DNA from: an uncultured Clostridia bacterium
Lineage (GTDB): Bacteria > Bacillota > Clostridia > Oscillospirales > Acutalibacteraceae
Length of the DNA stretch: 64,000 nt
NCBI GenBank assembly: GCA_947627345.1
Contig: CANQVS010000006.1
Coordinates: 1 to 64,000 of the forward strand
Direction of reading: 5' to 3'
This document shows positions 9,714-19,663 of the stretch, one piece after another. Below the pieces are notes generated by a model. It was given only the letters and a program-made list of their open reading frames with translations. It made no database searches and was not told the origin of the DNA. Within the stretch, counting starts at the first letter, position 1. Every line of letters starts with the position of its first letter. The position numbers were made by a program, and so were the translations under genes.

Positions 9714-10250
9714 ATGCACAAGGACGTAGAAAAAATTTTAGTAAGCGAAGAAGAGCTTAAAGAAATTGTCAAAAATCTGGCTAAACAAATTGATAAAGAT
9801 TATTCCCAAAAAGAATTAATTATGGTAGGCGTTTTAAAGGGAAGCGCTTTATTTATGGCTGACCTTATCAGGGCTTTGGAAAATGATTTCAAGATTGATT
9901 TTGTGGTTGTTTCTTCTTATGCTAACGCGAGTGAAAGCTCGGGCAGAGTCAATTTAATTAAAGATGTTTCACAGTCAGTTAAAGGAAAGGACGTCTTAAT
10001 TGTTGAGGATATAATAGACTCGGGAAACACTTTGAATTTCCTTGTTAAATATTTTTACACAAAAAATGCTAATTCGGTTAAAATTGTAACTTTGTTTGAC
10101 AAGCCCGACAGAAGACAGGTAGAAGTACCCGTGCAATACGTCGGAAAAGTTATACCCGATGTGTTTATTGTCGGCTATGGTCTTGACTATGCGGAAAATT
10201 ACCGCACGCTTCCGTATGTCGGAATTTTAAAACCTGAAATTTATTCATAA
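9714..10250 (+). CDS. hpt: Hypoxanthine phosphoribosyltransferase
   Basis: Purine salvage: hypoxanthine or guanine plus PRPP gives IMP or GMP. The 178-residue protein has the PRPP loop VLIVEDIIDSGNTL (94-107) and the ending typical of bacterial HPRT (VGYGLDYAENYRTLP). I chose ATG 9714 (MHKDVEK) because AAAGGGGGAA lies just upstream. An in-frame ATG at 9684 lies inside tilS without a ribosome site. It sits 13 bp after tilS and 46 bp before ftsH. Confidence 0.95.
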   Translation: MHKDVEKILVSEEELKEIVKNLAKQIDKDYSQKELIMVGVLKGSALFMADLIRALENDFKIDFVVVSSYANASESSGRVNLIKDVSQSVKGKDVLIVEDIIDSGNTLNFLVKYFYTKNANSVKIVTLFDKPDRRQVEVPVQYVGKVIPDVFIVGYGLDYAENYRTLPYVGILKPEIYS

Positions 10251-10296
10251 TAAATTTATATTAAAATACAATACTATATGAAGGAGTGACTAAGTA

Positions 10297-12162
10297 TTGG
10301 ATAATAAAAACAAAACACGAAGTCTGATAATGTACATCGGTATTCCGATTGTTGTTATACTTCTCGTAACTTTACTGTTTAATTCTCAGCATAGAGCGGA
10401 GACGACAAAAACCTCTCAAATAGTGGGTTATTTTCAAAAGGGCAAGGTTGCGGATTACCAGCTTAATTACGGTACAGGCGCAATAAAAATAACTCTTAAT
10501 GATAAGAAAAAAACAGTAGTTAACGGCACTATCGCTAATCCCGAGGAGTTTAGGGCTGATATTAAGGAGTACGAAAGCAGAAATAAGGGTATGACGTACG
10601 ACCTTATCAGAAAGACCGACAACTCCTTTTTGATGAATATTCTGCCGACGATTATTCTTTTTGTTCTTATAATAGTTTTCTGGTTCTTTATAATGAAACG
10701 TATGGGAGCAGGAGGCCTCGGCGGTAAGGAAATGAGCTTCGGCAAGGCGAAAATAAAAAATACCAATGACGAAAAACGCAAAACGACATTCGAGGACGTT
10801 GCAGGCGCGGACGAAGAAAAAGAAGAGCTTGAGGAAATCGTTGAGTTCCTAAAATCCCCCGAAAAGTTTAATACACTCGGAGCGCGTATTCCGAAAGGAG
10901 TTCTCCTTATAGGCCCTCCGGGAACGGGTAAAACTTTGCTTGCGCGTGCGGTTGCAGGTGAAGCGGGAGTTCCGTTCTTCTCAATTTCGGGTTCCGACTT
11001 TGTTGAGATGTTTGTAGGCGTCGGCGCTTCGCGTGTTAGAGATTTGTTTGACCAGGCCAAGAAAAATTCTCCTTGTATAGTATTTATAGATGAAATAGAC
11101 GCCGTAGGACGCCAAAGAGGAACGGGCCTCGGCGGAGGACACGACGAACGCGAGCAGACTTTGAACCAGCTCCTTGTTGAGATGGACGGTTTCGGAGCTA
11201 ACGAGGGTGTAATTATGATTGCCGCGACAAACCGCCCCGATATTCTCGACCCTGCTCTTATGCGTCCGGGAAGATTTGACCGTCAGGTTACCGTAAGCTA
11301 TCCCGATATTAACGGGCGTGAGGCTATCTTAAAAGTTCACGCAAGAAAGAAACCGCTTGCCCCCGACGTTAAGCTTAGAGTTATTGCAAAGACTACCGCC
11401 GGATTTACGGGCGCGGACCTTGAAAATCTTCTTAACGAGGCGGCATTGCTCGCAGCGCGCTCAAATAAAAAAGCAATTACAATGAAAGAAATCGAGGAGG
11501 CGACAATTAAGGTTGTCGCAGGCGCGGAGAAAAAGAGCAAGGTTATGTCCGATAAGGAAAAAAGACTTACAGCGTATCACGAGGCGGGTCACGCGATTTT
11601 ATTCCACGTTTGCGAAACGCAGGACCCCGTTCACGAAATTTCAATTATTCCGAGGGGAATGGCAGGGGGATATACAATGCCCCTGCCGACTGAGGATAAA
11701 TCTTATATGTCGCGTAACGAGATGTTTGAGGATATTATTGTTGCTCTGGGCGGACGTGTCGCGGAGGCGCTTATTCTTGACGATATATCCACAGGCGCGT
11801 CAAACGATATTGAAAGAGCGACAAAAACGGCTCGCAGTATGGTTACAAAATACGGTATGACAGACGAGCTCGGACCGATTGCCTACGGTCAGGACAGCGG
11901 TGAAGTGTTCCTCGGAAAGAATATGGGACACGTTAAGGATTATTCCGAAGAAACAGCGTCAAAGATTGACTCTATCGTTCTTAAAATAGTCAAAGACGCA
12001 TACGCGAAAGCTGAAAGCCTGCTCACAGATAATATAGATAAGCTTCATCAAATCGCGAAATATCTTATTAAAAATGAGAAAATGCACAGTGATGATTTTG
12101 AAAAGGTAATGAACGGTACCTTTGAGTGGGAGGAAGAAAACGAGCCTTCCGAAGACGAATAA
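10297..12162 (+). CDS. ftsH: ATP-dependent zinc metalloprotease FtsH
   Basis: Membrane AAA+ protease that degrades misfolded membrane and short-lived regulatory proteins. In 621 residues: membrane segment 1 (about 10-26), an extracytoplasmic domain, membrane segment 2 (about 110-131), AAA module with Walker A GPPGTGKT (about 206-213), Walker [12 protein letters not shown] and second region of homology RPGRFDRQV, then the zinc site HEAGH (about 428-432). The start is TTG at 10297, spaced correctly from AAGGAGTG. It is the last gene of its unit; a strong terminator follows. Confidence 0.97.
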   Translation: MDNKNKTRSLIMYIGIPIVVILLVTLLFNSQHRAETTKTSQIVGYFQKGKVADYQLNYGTGAIKITLNDKKKTVVNGTIANPEEFRADIKEYESRNKGMTYDLIRKTDNSFLMNILPTIILFVLIIVFWFFIMKRMGAGGLGGKEMSFGKAKIKNTNDEKRKTTFEDVAGADEEKEELEEIVEFLKSPEKFNTLGARIPKGVLLIGPPGTGKTLLARAVAGEAGVPFFSISGSDFVEMFVGVGASRVRDLFDQAKKNSPCIVFIDEIDAVGRQRGTGLGGGHDEREQTLNQLLVEMDGFGANEGVIMIAATNRPDILDPALMRPGRFDRQVTVSYPDINGREAILKVHARKKPLAPDVKLRVIAKTTAGFTGADLENLLNEAALLAARSNKKAITMKEIEEATIKVVAGAEKKSKVMSDKEKRLTAYHEAGHAILFHVCETQDPVHEISIIPRGMAGGYTMPLPTEDKSYMSRNEMFEDIIVALGGRVAEALILDDISTGASNDIERATKTARSMVTKYGMTDELGPIAYGQDSGEVFLGKNMGHVKDYSEETASKIDSIVLKIVKDAYAKAESLLTDNIDKLHQIAKYLIKNEKMHSDDFEKVMNGTFEWEEENEPSEDE

Positions 12163-12174
12163 CAGTATATAGAA

Positions 12175-12208
12175 ACAATCGGCAGCCTCGGCTGCCGATT
12201 GTTTTTTG
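12175..12208 (+). terminator. Terminator after ftsH
   Basis: 13-bp perfect stem ACAATCGGCAGCC (12175-12187) with GGCTGCCGATTGT (12190-12202) and a run of T to 12207. Confidence 0.9.
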
Positions 12209-12247
12209 TAATCTTAATCGGAGGATTAAATTGTAAATTAAAAGGTC

Positions 12248-12276
12248 TTGTAATTTTCCGCACAAATGTTTATAAT
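12248..12276 (+). promoter_or_regulatory. Promoter of uvrA
   Basis: TTGTAA (12248-12253), 17-bp spacer, TATAAT (12271-12276), 30 bp before the uvrA start. No LexA-like box is obvious at this site. Confidence 0.75.
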
Positions 12277-12306
12277 ATACTCATATGTCAGTATTGGAGA
12301 TTAAAT

Positions 12307-15141
12307 ATGTCACAGGATAAAATTATTGTAAAGGGTGCGCGCCAGCACAATTTAAAAAATATAAACGTAAGTATTCCGCGCGACAAGCTTGTTGTGATTA
12401 CGGGACTTTCCGGTTCGGGAAAAAGCTCGCTTGCCTTTGATACGATATACGCGGAGGGTCAACGCCGTTATGTAGAGAGTTTAAGCTCATACGCGAGGAT
12501 GTTTTTAGGTCAGAGCAATAAGCCCGATGTGGACGAAATTCAGGGACTTTCGCCCGCAATATCAATTGACCAGAAAACCACATCGCACAATCCGCGCTCA
12601 ACTGTAGGTACAGTTACCGAAATTTATGATTATTTGAGACTTCTGTTTGCGAGAATCGGTATTCCTCACTGTCCTGTCTGCGGACGTGAAATTTCCCAGC
12701 AGTCAGTTGACCAAATTGTTGACAGTGTTCTTTCGCTTGAAAACGGTACGAAAATTCAGATTATGGCTCCCGTTGTAAAGGGGAGAAAGGGTACGCAGGC
12801 AAAAGAATTTGATAAAGCCAGAAAGGCGGGATTTGTCCGCGTCCGCGCTGACGGAGAAATTTATGACCTTTCCGATAAGATTGAACTTGAAAAGAATAAA
12901 AAACACAGCATTGATATTATTGTTGACCGTCTTGTTGTAAAGGACGGTATTCGTTCACGGCTTGCGGATTCTATTGAAACTGCCTCAAAGCTGACGGGCG
13001 GTCTTATTACGGTCAGCGTTGTAGGCGGAGAGGATTTGTCATTTTCTCAAAACTACGCCTGTCCAGAACACGGAGTGAGCGTTGACGAGTTGACCCCGAG
13101 AATGTTCTCATTTAATAATCCCTTCGGCGCCTGTCCGAAATGTACGGGTCTTGGAGTTTTTCTAAAGGTTGACCCTCAGCTTGTAATTCCGAATCCCGAT
13201 TTAAGTATAGCGCAGGGAGGACTTAAAGGAAGCGGTTGGGCAATGGAGGGAAACTCAATCGCCGAGATGTATTTTAAGGCGCTTGCGGATAAGTATAAAT
13301 TTAAACTGACAACGCCGATTAAAAATCTTCCCGATGAAATTGTGGATATTCTTCTTTACGGAACAAAGGGAGAAATGCTTACCCTGCACCGCAAAATGCC
13401 GTTCGGCGATGAGAAAATTCTGCATAGAAGCTTTGAGGGAGTTGTAAATAACCTCGAACGCCGTTTCAGAGAAACCTCAAGCGCTTGGATAAAAGATGAA
13501 ATTCAAGGTTTTATGGCTGAAATTCCCTGCGATGAGTGCGGAGGAAGAAGGCTTTCAAAGGAGAGCCTCGGAGTAACTGTCGGCGGACTTAATATTTCGG
13601 AATTTTGTGATATGCAGGTAGTCGAGGCGCTTGATTTTATAAAAACCTCCAAGCTTTCGGAGCGCGACAGATTTATCGGAAAAGCTGTTTTTAAGGAAGT
13701 CAAAGACAGGCTTAATTTCTTAAACAGCGTAGGGTTAGGTTATCTTACTCTTTCGCGTTCGAGCGGAACTCTCTCGGGCGGAGAGAGCCAGCGTATTCGT
13801 CTTGCTACCCAAATTGGTTCATCGCTTATGGGGGTTATGTATGTTTTGGACGAGCCAAGTATCGGACTTCATCAACGCGACAACGAGAAGCTCCTAAATA
13901 CCCTTAAGCACCTGCGCGACGTCGGAAATACCGTTATCGTTGTAGAGCACGATGAGGAAACGATGTACGCGGCGGATTATATTATTGATATCGGGCCGGG
14001 AGCGGGAGTTCACGGCGGTGAAATTGTCGCAACGGGAAATGTTGATGAGATAAAGGAATGTGAAAAATCCATAACAGGTCAATATCTGAAAGGCGTGCGT
14101 TCAATTCCAGTTCCCGCAAAAAGACGAAAGGGAAACGGTAAATTTCTTGAGGTTAAAGGCGCCTCGCAGAATAATCTGAAGAACATAGACGTGAAATTTC
14201 CGCTTGGAAAATTTATTTGTGTAACGGGCGTATCGGGCTCAGGCAAAAGCTCGCTTGTCAATGAAATTGTTTACAAAAAACTCGCCTCGGAGCTGAACCG
14301 TGCGAAGATACGCTCGGGAAAGCATAAGAGCATAAAAGGACTTGAACACCTTGACAAGGTTATAAACATAAATCAAAGCCCGATCGGAAGAACTCCGCGG
14401 AGCAATCCCGCTACATACACGGGAGTTTTTACCGATATACGAAGTCTTTTTGCCGACACATCACAGGCGAAAATGCGCGGGTATACTCAAAGCCGTTTTT
14501 CATTTAACGTGAAAGGCGGACGATGTGAATCCTGTCAGGGAGACGGTATAATTAAGATTGAAATGCACTTTTTACCCGACGTTTACGTTCCGTGTGACGT
14601 ATGCAAGGGCAGACGTTATAATCGGGAAACCTTAGAGGTTAAGTATAAGGGTAAATCAATTCACGATGTGCTTGAAATGACAGTTGAGGAGGGCTTGGAG
14701 TTTTTTGGCTCGATACCTAAAATTCAGCGGAAACTGCAAACTCTGTATGACGTCGGACTCGGATATATAAAAATCGGCCAGCCTGCGACAACGCTGTCGG
14801 GCGGTGAGGCGCAGAGGGTTAAACTCGCCACGGAACTTACAAAACGCAGTACGGGCAGGACGGTGTATATTTTGGACGAGCCTACTACGGGACTGCACAT
14901 AGCTGATGTTCACAAGCTTATTGAGGTTTTAAACAAGCTTGTTGACAGCGGAAATACGGTAATTGTAATAGAGCATAATCTTGACCTTATAAAAGTTTGC
15001 GACCACATTATTGACCTCGGCCCTGAGGGCGGAAATTATGGAGGAGAAATTGTCGCGCAGGGTACACCCGAAAAGGTTTCGGAAAATGAGAAATCTTATA
15101 CAGGACAGTATCTAAAGCGTGTACTCAATAAAAAGCAATGA
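12307..15141 (+). CDS. uvrA: Excinuclease ABC subunit A
   Basis: Damage-recognition ATPase of nucleotide excision repair. The 944 residues carry two ABC modules: Walker [10 protein letters not shown] near 32-40 and GVSGSGKSS near 640, with signature motifs SGGESQR and SGGEAQR. Zinc-binding cysteines are visible (CPVCG near 122, CPKC near 280, and CESC with CDVC near 739-765). I start at ATG 12307 ([10 protein letters not shown]), preceded by TTGGAGA and directly downstream of a promoter. The open frame extends further upstream but through that promoter. It stands alone; uvrB and uvrC are not in the window. Confidence 0.97.
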   Translation: MSQDKIIVKGARQHNLKNINVSIPRDKLVVITGLSGSGKSSLAFDTIYAEGQRRYVESLSSYARMFLGQSNKPDVDEIQGLSPAISIDQKTTSHNPRSTVGTVTEIYDYLRLLFARIGIPHCPVCGREISQQSVDQIVDSVLSLENGTKIQIMAPVVKGRKGTQAKEFDKARKAGFVRVRADGEIYDLSDKIELEKNKKHSIDIIVDRLVVKDGIRSRLADSIETASKLTGGLITVSVVGGEDLSFSQNYACPEHGVSVDELTPRMFSFNNPFGACPKCTGLGVFLKVDPQLVIPNPDLSIAQGGLKGSGWAMEGNSIAEMYFKALADKYKFKLTTPIKNLPDEIVDILLYGTKGEMLTLHRKMPFGDEKILHRSFEGVVNNLERRFRETSSAWIKDEIQGFMAEIPCDECGGRRLSKESLGVTVGGLNISEFCDMQVVEALDFIKTSKLSERDRFIGKAVFKEVKDRLNFLNSVGLGYLTLSRSSGTLSGGESQRIRLATQIGSSLMGVMYVLDEPSIGLHQRDNEKLLNTLKHLRDVGNTVIVVEHDEETMYAADYIIDIGPGAGVHGGEIVATGNVDEIKECEKSITGQYLKGVRSIPVPAKRRKGNGKFLEVKGASQNNLKNIDVKFPLGKFICVTGVSGSGKSSLVNEIVYKKLASELNRAKIRSGKHKSIKGLEHLDKVININQSPIGRTPRSNPATYTGVFTDIRSLFADTSQAKMRGYTQSRFSFNVKGGRCESCQGDGIIKIEMHFLPDVYVPCDVCKGRRYNRETLEVKYKGKSIHDVLEMTVEEGLEFFGSIPKIQRKLQTLYDVGLGYIKIGQPATTLSGGEAQRVKLATELTKRSTGRTVYILDEPTTGLHIADVHKLIEVLNKLVDSGNTVIVIEHNLDLIKVCDHIIDLGPEGGNYGGEIVAQGTPEKVSENEKSYTGQYLKRVLNKKQ

Positions 15142-15156
15142 AAATTTAAATATTTG

Positions 15157-15200
15157 TCGGACAGGGGGATGTTTTTTAAGCCTTCCTGTCCGATTTTTTT
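15157..15200 (+). terminator. Terminator after uvrA
   Basis: Stem TCGGACAGG (15157-15165) with CCTGTCCGA (15185-15193), followed by seven T. Confidence 0.85.
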
Positions 15201-15314
15201 AGTTTTTAACTTTTCTAACTGTAATTTGGAATGGTATATAAAATATTCTTTATTACATTAAGCGTTACACAGAATATTTATATTTTAAATGCGTTGTGCG
15301 CCTGCTTTTCCGTA

Positions 15315-15343
15315 TTGATTTTTATATATGTTTATGATACAAT
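15315..15343 (+). promoter_or_regulatory. Promoter of the thyX-to-alaS unit
   Basis: TTGATT (15315-15320), 17-bp spacer, TACAAT (15338-15343), with thyX starting 38 bp later. Confidence 0.65.
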
Positions 15344-15380
15344 TAACTGGAATAGATTTTTGTAAAAAAAGGGGATTATA

Positions 15381-16181
15381 ATGGAACCGAAGGTTACTCT
15401 TTTAGCGTACACTCCTGACGCGGAGCAGGTTGTCGCAATGGCGGCTAAGCTTTGTTATTCCGCTTCGGATATAGAACATATAAGAGAAGGACTTGACGAG
15501 GAGAATACCTCGCGATTTATAAATATGCTTTCGGATATGGGACACGGAAGTCCCTTTGAACACGCTTCCTTTACGTTTGGAATAGAGGGGATAAGCCGTG
15601 CTTGCTCCCATCAGCTCGTACGCCATAGAATAGCGTCGTATTCACAACAGTCGCAGAGATATGTTGACGGGACAAGGTTCGAGTTTGTAACTCCGCCTGA
15701 AATTGAAAAAAATGAAAAAGCCTTTGAGGCTTACAAAAGGGTTATAGATATGCAGTCCGACGCCTATAGGAACATTAGGGACGCTCTTGTTGTCGGATAT
15801 ATTAAGAATATTGCAGGCGATAAATACAAGGGCAGCGATGAAGAGATTATGGAGGCGTTTAAGGCCGATGAAAAGGTTAAATACAACGATTTTGTAAAAA
15901 AGGCTAACGAGGACGCGCGTTTTGTTCTTCCTAACGCCTGTACCACGAAAATTGTATGTACATTCAATACCCGCAGTCTTGAAAACTTTTTCGCGCACCG
16001 CTGTTGCAACCGAGCGCAGTGGGAAATCCGTATGGTAGCCGAGAAAATGTTGCTTGAATGTTTAAAGGTCGCGCCTCATCTTTTCTCAAAATGCGGTCCC
16101 GCGTGCCTTTTCGGACCTTGCCCCGAGGGCAAAATGTCCTGTAAAAAGGCAAAGGAGATGAGGGAGAAATATGGCAGGTAA
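15381..16181 (+). CDS. thyX: Flavin-dependent thymidylate synthase ThyX
   Basis: Makes dTMP from dUMP with methylene-THF and FADH2, replacing ThyA. The 266-residue protein carries the ThyX signature as RHRIASYSQQSQR (about 80-92); compared with RHRxxSxNxxSxR, the Asn position is Ser here. FEHASFTF precedes it, as in the family. Its final 11 bp overlap tmk, coupling dTMP synthesis with its phosphorylation. The ATG at 15381 follows AAAGGGGATT. Confidence 0.95.
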   Translation: MEPKVTLLAYTPDAEQVVAMAAKLCYSASDIEHIREGLDEENTSRFINMLSDMGHGSPFEHASFTFGIEGISRACSHQLVRHRIASYSQQSQRYVDGTRFEFVTPPEIEKNEKAFEAYKRVIDMQSDAYRNIRDALVVGYIKNIAGDKYKGSDEEIMEAFKADEKVKYNDFVKKANEDARFVLPNACTTKIVCTFNTRSLENFFAHRCCNRAQWEIRMVAEKMLLECLKVAPHLFSKCGPACLFGPCPEGKMSCKKAKEMREKYGR

Positions 16182-16830
16182 ATTTATTGTCATCGAGGGG
16201 CTTGACGGCTCGGGAAAAGCAACCCAGACCGAAATCCTCCGAAAAGCATTTACTTCTAAGGGCAAAAAGGTTAAAAAGCTGACTTTTCCCGATTATGATA
16301 ATCCGAGTTCAGCTCTTGTTAAAATGTATCTTGACAGGGAGTTTGGAGAAAATCCCGATGATGTAAACGCCTATGCCGCCGCGGCTTTTTATACCGTGGA
16401 CAGAATCGCAAGTTATTTAAAATTCTGGAAAGAGGATTATGAAAACGGTACCGTTATCCTCGCGGATCGTTACGCAACTTCCAATATTATTTATCAGATG
16501 TCAAAACTTCCCCAAAATCAGTGGGACAGTTATATAGATTTTCAGGAAAATTTTGAATACGATAAGATAAAAGTACCCAAGCCCGATATGGTAATTTATC
16601 TTGACGTTGAACCCGATGTTTCTCAAAAACTTCTTTCGGGTCGATATTCGGGCGATGAAAGTAAAAAAGATTTACACGAAAAGAACGTTAATTTTCTTTT
16701 GCAGTGCAGAAAATCCGCTTTATATGCTGTTCAAAAACTCGGCTGGAAGAAAATTTCCTGCACCGAAAACGGAGAAATGCGTTCTGTTGAAGATATATCA
16801 AGGGATATACTAAAGATAATCGAAGGGTAA
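16171..16830 (+). CDS. tmk: Thymidylate kinase
   Basis: Phosphorylates dTMP to dTDP with ATP, the step after ThyX. The 219 residues have the P-loop EGLDGSGKAT (9-18) and the DR motif LADRYATSN near 95-103. The insert and lid region differ somewhat from the E. coli enzyme, but spacing is normal. It overlaps thyX by 11 bp and ends 2 bp before the next gene. Confidence 0.93.
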   Translation: MAGKFIVIEGLDGSGKATQTEILRKAFTSKGKKVKKLTFPDYDNPSSALVKMYLDREFGENPDDVNAYAAAAFYTVDRIASYLKFWKEDYENGTVILADRYATSNIIYQMSKLPQNQWDSYIDFQENFEYDKIKVPKPDMVIYLDVEPDVSQKLLSGRYSGDESKKDLHEKNVNFLLQCRKSALYAVQKLGWKKISCTENGEMRSVEDISRDILKIIEG

Positions 16831-16832
16831 TT

Positions 16833-17726
16833 ATGTTTGATTTTAAAACGCCAGTAAAGAATGATTTGCCCTATATTAGAAAGATTTGCGAAAATTACGG
16901 AACAATGGGCTGTGATTTTAATCCGGCAAACATCTTTATATGGAGAAATAAATATAAAATTAAAATTTGTATATACTGCGGTTTTTTAGTTTTAGCATAT
17001 TTCAGGAATAACAAACCGTGGGGATATTGTTTTCCTGTCGGCGAGGGCGACCCGACGGCTATATTAGCGGAAATTTTTAATGACGCTAAACAGCGAGGAG
17101 TTAAAGCGAAATTTGTTATGCTCACCGACGCCCAAAAACAGAAGCTTGTAGAAATCACGGGTTACAAATATTCTTTTGAAGAATTAAGAGGCGACGAGGA
17201 TTATATTTACCGCAACTATGATTTGACTATCCTCCCCGGACAGAAATATCATTCAAAGAGAAATCATATTTCAAAATTTAACAGGACTTATCCGAATTGG
17301 AGATTTTCCATAATTTCAAAGGACAACAGGCTCGACACGCTTAAAGTTGCGGAAAAATGGTGCCGTAATAAAGGTATTGACCCTTTCACAAATGATGAGT
17401 ACAGAGCAATTTCGGAAACTCTCGATAATTACGAGCTTTTAAAAATGCACGGCGGTTTGCTCTACGTTGACGATGAACCCGTGGCAATGACAATGGGTTG
17501 TGATATAAATCGGAGAACCTTTGACGTAATTTTTGAAAAAGGTTTGGTTGAATATGACGGCGTTTATTCAAAGATTAACAATGAATTTGCAAAAACTCTG
17601 GTTGGTTTTGAATTTATAAACAGGGAAGAAGATATGGGGATTGAATCGCTTCGGCGCTCTAAACTTTCCTATCACCCTGTTGTGATTTTAAAGCGGTATG
17701 CGGGGGTAAGAGATGATAAGGCTTAG
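16833..17726 (+). CDS. DUF2156 (GNAT-fold) protein
   Basis: A 297-residue cytoplasmic protein of the DUF2156 family, which shares the acyltransferase fold of the C-terminal domain of phosphatidylglycerol lysyltransferases (MprF). There are no membrane segments, so it is the stand-alone domain. Typical words are YHSKRNHISKFNR near 140 and NREEDMGIESLRRSKLSYHP near the end. The substrate is unknown; an aminoacyl or acyl transfer is possible but not shown. The gene begins 2 bp after tmk and overlaps the next gene by 14 bp. Confidence 0.85.
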   Translation: MFDFKTPVKNDLPYIRKICENYGTMGCDFNPANIFIWRNKYKIKICIYCGFLVLAYFRNNKPWGYCFPVGEGDPTAILAEIFNDAKQRGVKAKFVMLTDAQKQKLVEITGYKYSFEELRGDEDYIYRNYDLTILPGQKYHSKRNHISKFNRTYPNWRFSIISKDNRLDTLKVAEKWCRNKGIDPFTNDEYRAISETLDNYELLKMHGGLLYVDDEPVAMTMGCDINRRTFDVIFEKGLVEYDGVYSKINNEFAKTLVGFEFINREEDMGIESLRRSKLSYHPVVILKRYAGVRDDKA

Positions 17727-18525
17727 AGTTGCCCAAAGCAGTGATATTAATTCCTTAAAAGAATTATTTAGGAATACATTCAGAGAGAACGATGAAGCGC
17801 TTGAATTGTTCTTTAAAAGAATATTTAAACCCGAAATTTGTTATATTTGTCTTGACGGTGACGAGCTTATCGCAATGGTGTATATTATTCCTACCACAGT
17901 TAACTCAAGAAAGGCGGGTTATCTTTACGCCGCCGCCACAAAGGACGAATTTCGCGGTGCGGGAGTTATGAAAGGACTTATTCATTATGCTCTGTCAATT
18001 ACTATGCAGGAGCTTTGCGTAACTCTCCCGGCAAGCGATTCTCTTTACGGTTACTATGAAAAACTCGGATTTAAACCGCTTACATCTAATACCGCAGTAT
18101 TAAAAAGGGAAGAGATTTCAGAGATTTCTAAGCCTTATGAAGTGAGCGAGAATGTCGTTAACGGGTACTGCGGAATAAGAAACAGGGTTTTGAAAGATAA
18201 TTTTCTTTTCTGGAATAATAATCACATTGATTTTGCGTTTGAATACAATGCTCTTTACGGAGCAAAAATTATAAAGAACAATTACGGCTACGCTATAGCG
18301 TTTGACGAGGGAGATTACTGCTACGTTTCGGAATTTATCTGCGATGATAAAAACGCTCCGTATCTGCTTACTGATTTGCTTACGGAATTTAAAAATGAGA
18401 ATTTTAAATTTCACCTTTCGCCTAATCAGAAATTTATTGACAGCAAACCTGAAAGATTCGCTATGGTAAAATCAATAACAGGCTATAACCCTGAAACGAT
18501 TTATGCCGGACTTACACTTGACTGA
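17713..18525 (+). CDS. GNAT-family N-acetyltransferase
   Basis: The 270-residue protein has an N-terminal GNAT domain with the acetyl-CoA loop in EFRGAGVMKGL (about 78-88) and the following stretch on the 'alpha4' helix (YGYYEKLGF). The C-terminal half (about 130-270) is a separate domain that recalls Eis-like proteins with a second GNAT or SCP2-type fold. The acceptor is unknown. Translational overlap with the DUF2156 gene suggests that the two GNAT-fold proteins work together or share a substrate. Confidence 0.8.
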   Translation: MIRLRVAQSSDINSLKELFRNTFRENDEALELFFKRIFKPEICYICLDGDELIAMVYIIPTTVNSRKAGYLYAAATKDEFRGAGVMKGLIHYALSITMQELCVTLPASDSLYGYYEKLGFKPLTSNTAVLKREEISEISKPYEVSENVVNGYCGIRNRVLKDNFLFWNNNHIDFAFEYNALYGAKIIKNNYGYAIAFDEGDYCYVSEFICDDKNAPYLLTDLLTEFKNENFKFHLSPNQKFIDSKPERFAMVKSITGYNPETIYAGLTLD

Positions 18526-18538
18526 AAGGAAATTTGAT

Positions 18539-19078
18539 ATGATTTACATTATGCTTGCAGACGGATTTGAAATTACCGAGGCGCTGACCACAGTTGACGT
18601 TTTAAGGAGAGCAAAACTCGATATTCTAACCGTGGGCGTGACGGGAAAGACGGTTACCTCATCTTGTAAGATTAAGGTTGAGGCTGATATTTTATGTGAC
18701 GAGGTTGAACTTGATAAGCTGGAGGCGGTAATTCTGCCGGGAGGACTTGACGGAACAAGAAATTTGGAAAAATCAGAATTTGTTCAGTCCGTTTTGGATT
18801 ATGCTGTTGAGAATAACAAGCAGATTTGCGCTATCTGCGCCGCGCCGTCAATCCTCGGACACAAGGGGATTTTAGACGGCAAAAACGCGACCTGTTTCCC
18901 CGGCTTTGAGGTAAATGAGAATAAAGTAAATTATACGGGAGAGCCTGCCGTATCTGACGGAAATATAATTACGGGCAAGGGTGCCGGCTGTACGATTCAG
19001 TTTGGACTTTTAATTGCAGAAAAAATGGCCTCAAAGGAGATTGCAAGGCACGTTAAGGAGACTATGCAATGTCCTTAA
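18539..19078 (+). CDS. DJ-1/PfpI-family protein
   Basis: Protein of the DJ-1 subgroup of the class I glutamine amidotransferase-like superfamily (179 residues). The nucleophile elbow is AICAAPS with C100, and the N-terminal acidic residue of DJ-1 (near E16-type position) lies in DGFEITEAL. Family members act as glyoxalase III-like or protein/nucleotide repair factors, and the role here is not decided by sequence. I use ATG 18539, preceded by GAAAGGAAA; an upstream in-frame ATG at 18503 lies inside the previous gene. It overlaps the next gene by 10 bp. Confidence 0.88.
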   Translation: MIYIMLADGFEITEALTTVDVLRRAKLDILTVGVTGKTVTSSCKIKVEADILCDEVELDKLEAVILPGGLDGTRNLEKSEFVQSVLDYAVENNKQICAICAAPSILGHKGILDGKNATCFPGFEVNENKVNYTGEPAVSDGNIITGKGAGCTIQFGLLIAEKMASKEIARHVKETMQCP

Positions 19079-19653
19079 AAAACCTAAAGCAAAGAAAAAA
19101 CGAGATTCGCTCAAAGTATAAAAAGCTTAGGGAAAATTTTTCTTATGAAAAGAAAACAGAGTTAGATAAAAAAATAACCGAACGGTTTCTCAATCTTGAA
19201 GAGTATAAATCGGCAAAAACCGTTTTTGCTTTTGTATCAAAGGATATTGAGGTTAATACAGAGGACATTATTTTAGACGCGTTGAAAAACGGGAAAAAGG
19301 TTGCGGTTCCGCTTTGCAATACAAAATCTACCACAATTGATTTTTATTACATAAATTCTTTTGATGACCTGAAAAGGGGATATTACGGACTTTTAGAGCC
19401 TGCCCCGGAAAAATGCGTTCGCGCAGATGAAAAGGACGCCGATATAATGATTGTTCCGGGACTTGTTTTTGACCGAAACGGTTACCGTTTAGGTTTCGGA
19501 AAAGGTTATTATGACCGCTTTATTTGCGATTACAGCGGACTGACTGTAGGAATTTGCTATTCAAGATGTATTGAGGACGAGCTTCCGCTCGGCTATTACG
19601 ACAAACCAAGTAATTTAGTGGTTACGGATAAATACACAATAGACACAAGATAA
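19069..19653 (+). CDS. 5-formyltetrahydrofolate cyclo-ligase
   Basis: Converts 5-formyl-THF to 5,10-methenyl-THF with ATP, recovering folate for one-carbon metabolism. The 194-residue protein shows the family landmarks: KxxLR-like basic N-terminus with RSKYKKLREN, VPLCN near 82, and the nucleotide-binding motif GFGKGYYDRF (about 143-152). It starts inside the previous gene. Its presence with thyX in one unit fits folate recycling around dTMP synthesis. Confidence 0.92.
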   Translation: MSLKNLKQRKNEIRSKYKKLRENFSYEKKTELDKKITERFLNLEEYKSAKTVFAFVSKDIEVNTEDIILDALKNGKKVAVPLCNTKSTTIDFYYINSFDDLKRGYYGLLEPAPEKCVRADEKDADIMIVPGLVFDRNGYRLGFGKGYYDRFICDYSGLTVGICYSRCIEDELPLGYYDKPSNLVVTDKYTIDTR

Positions 19654-19663
19654 GGGGAGAATT

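Noticed and set aside
10467-11060. 197-residue minus-strand ORF inside ftsH
   Set aside because: Opposite-strand shadow of the ftsH AAA domain; Ser/Pro-rich, with no ribosome site.
12199-12306. 36-residue N-terminal extension of UvrA
   Set aside because: It would start in the ftsH terminator and run through the uvrA promoter; ATG 12307 fits the family start.
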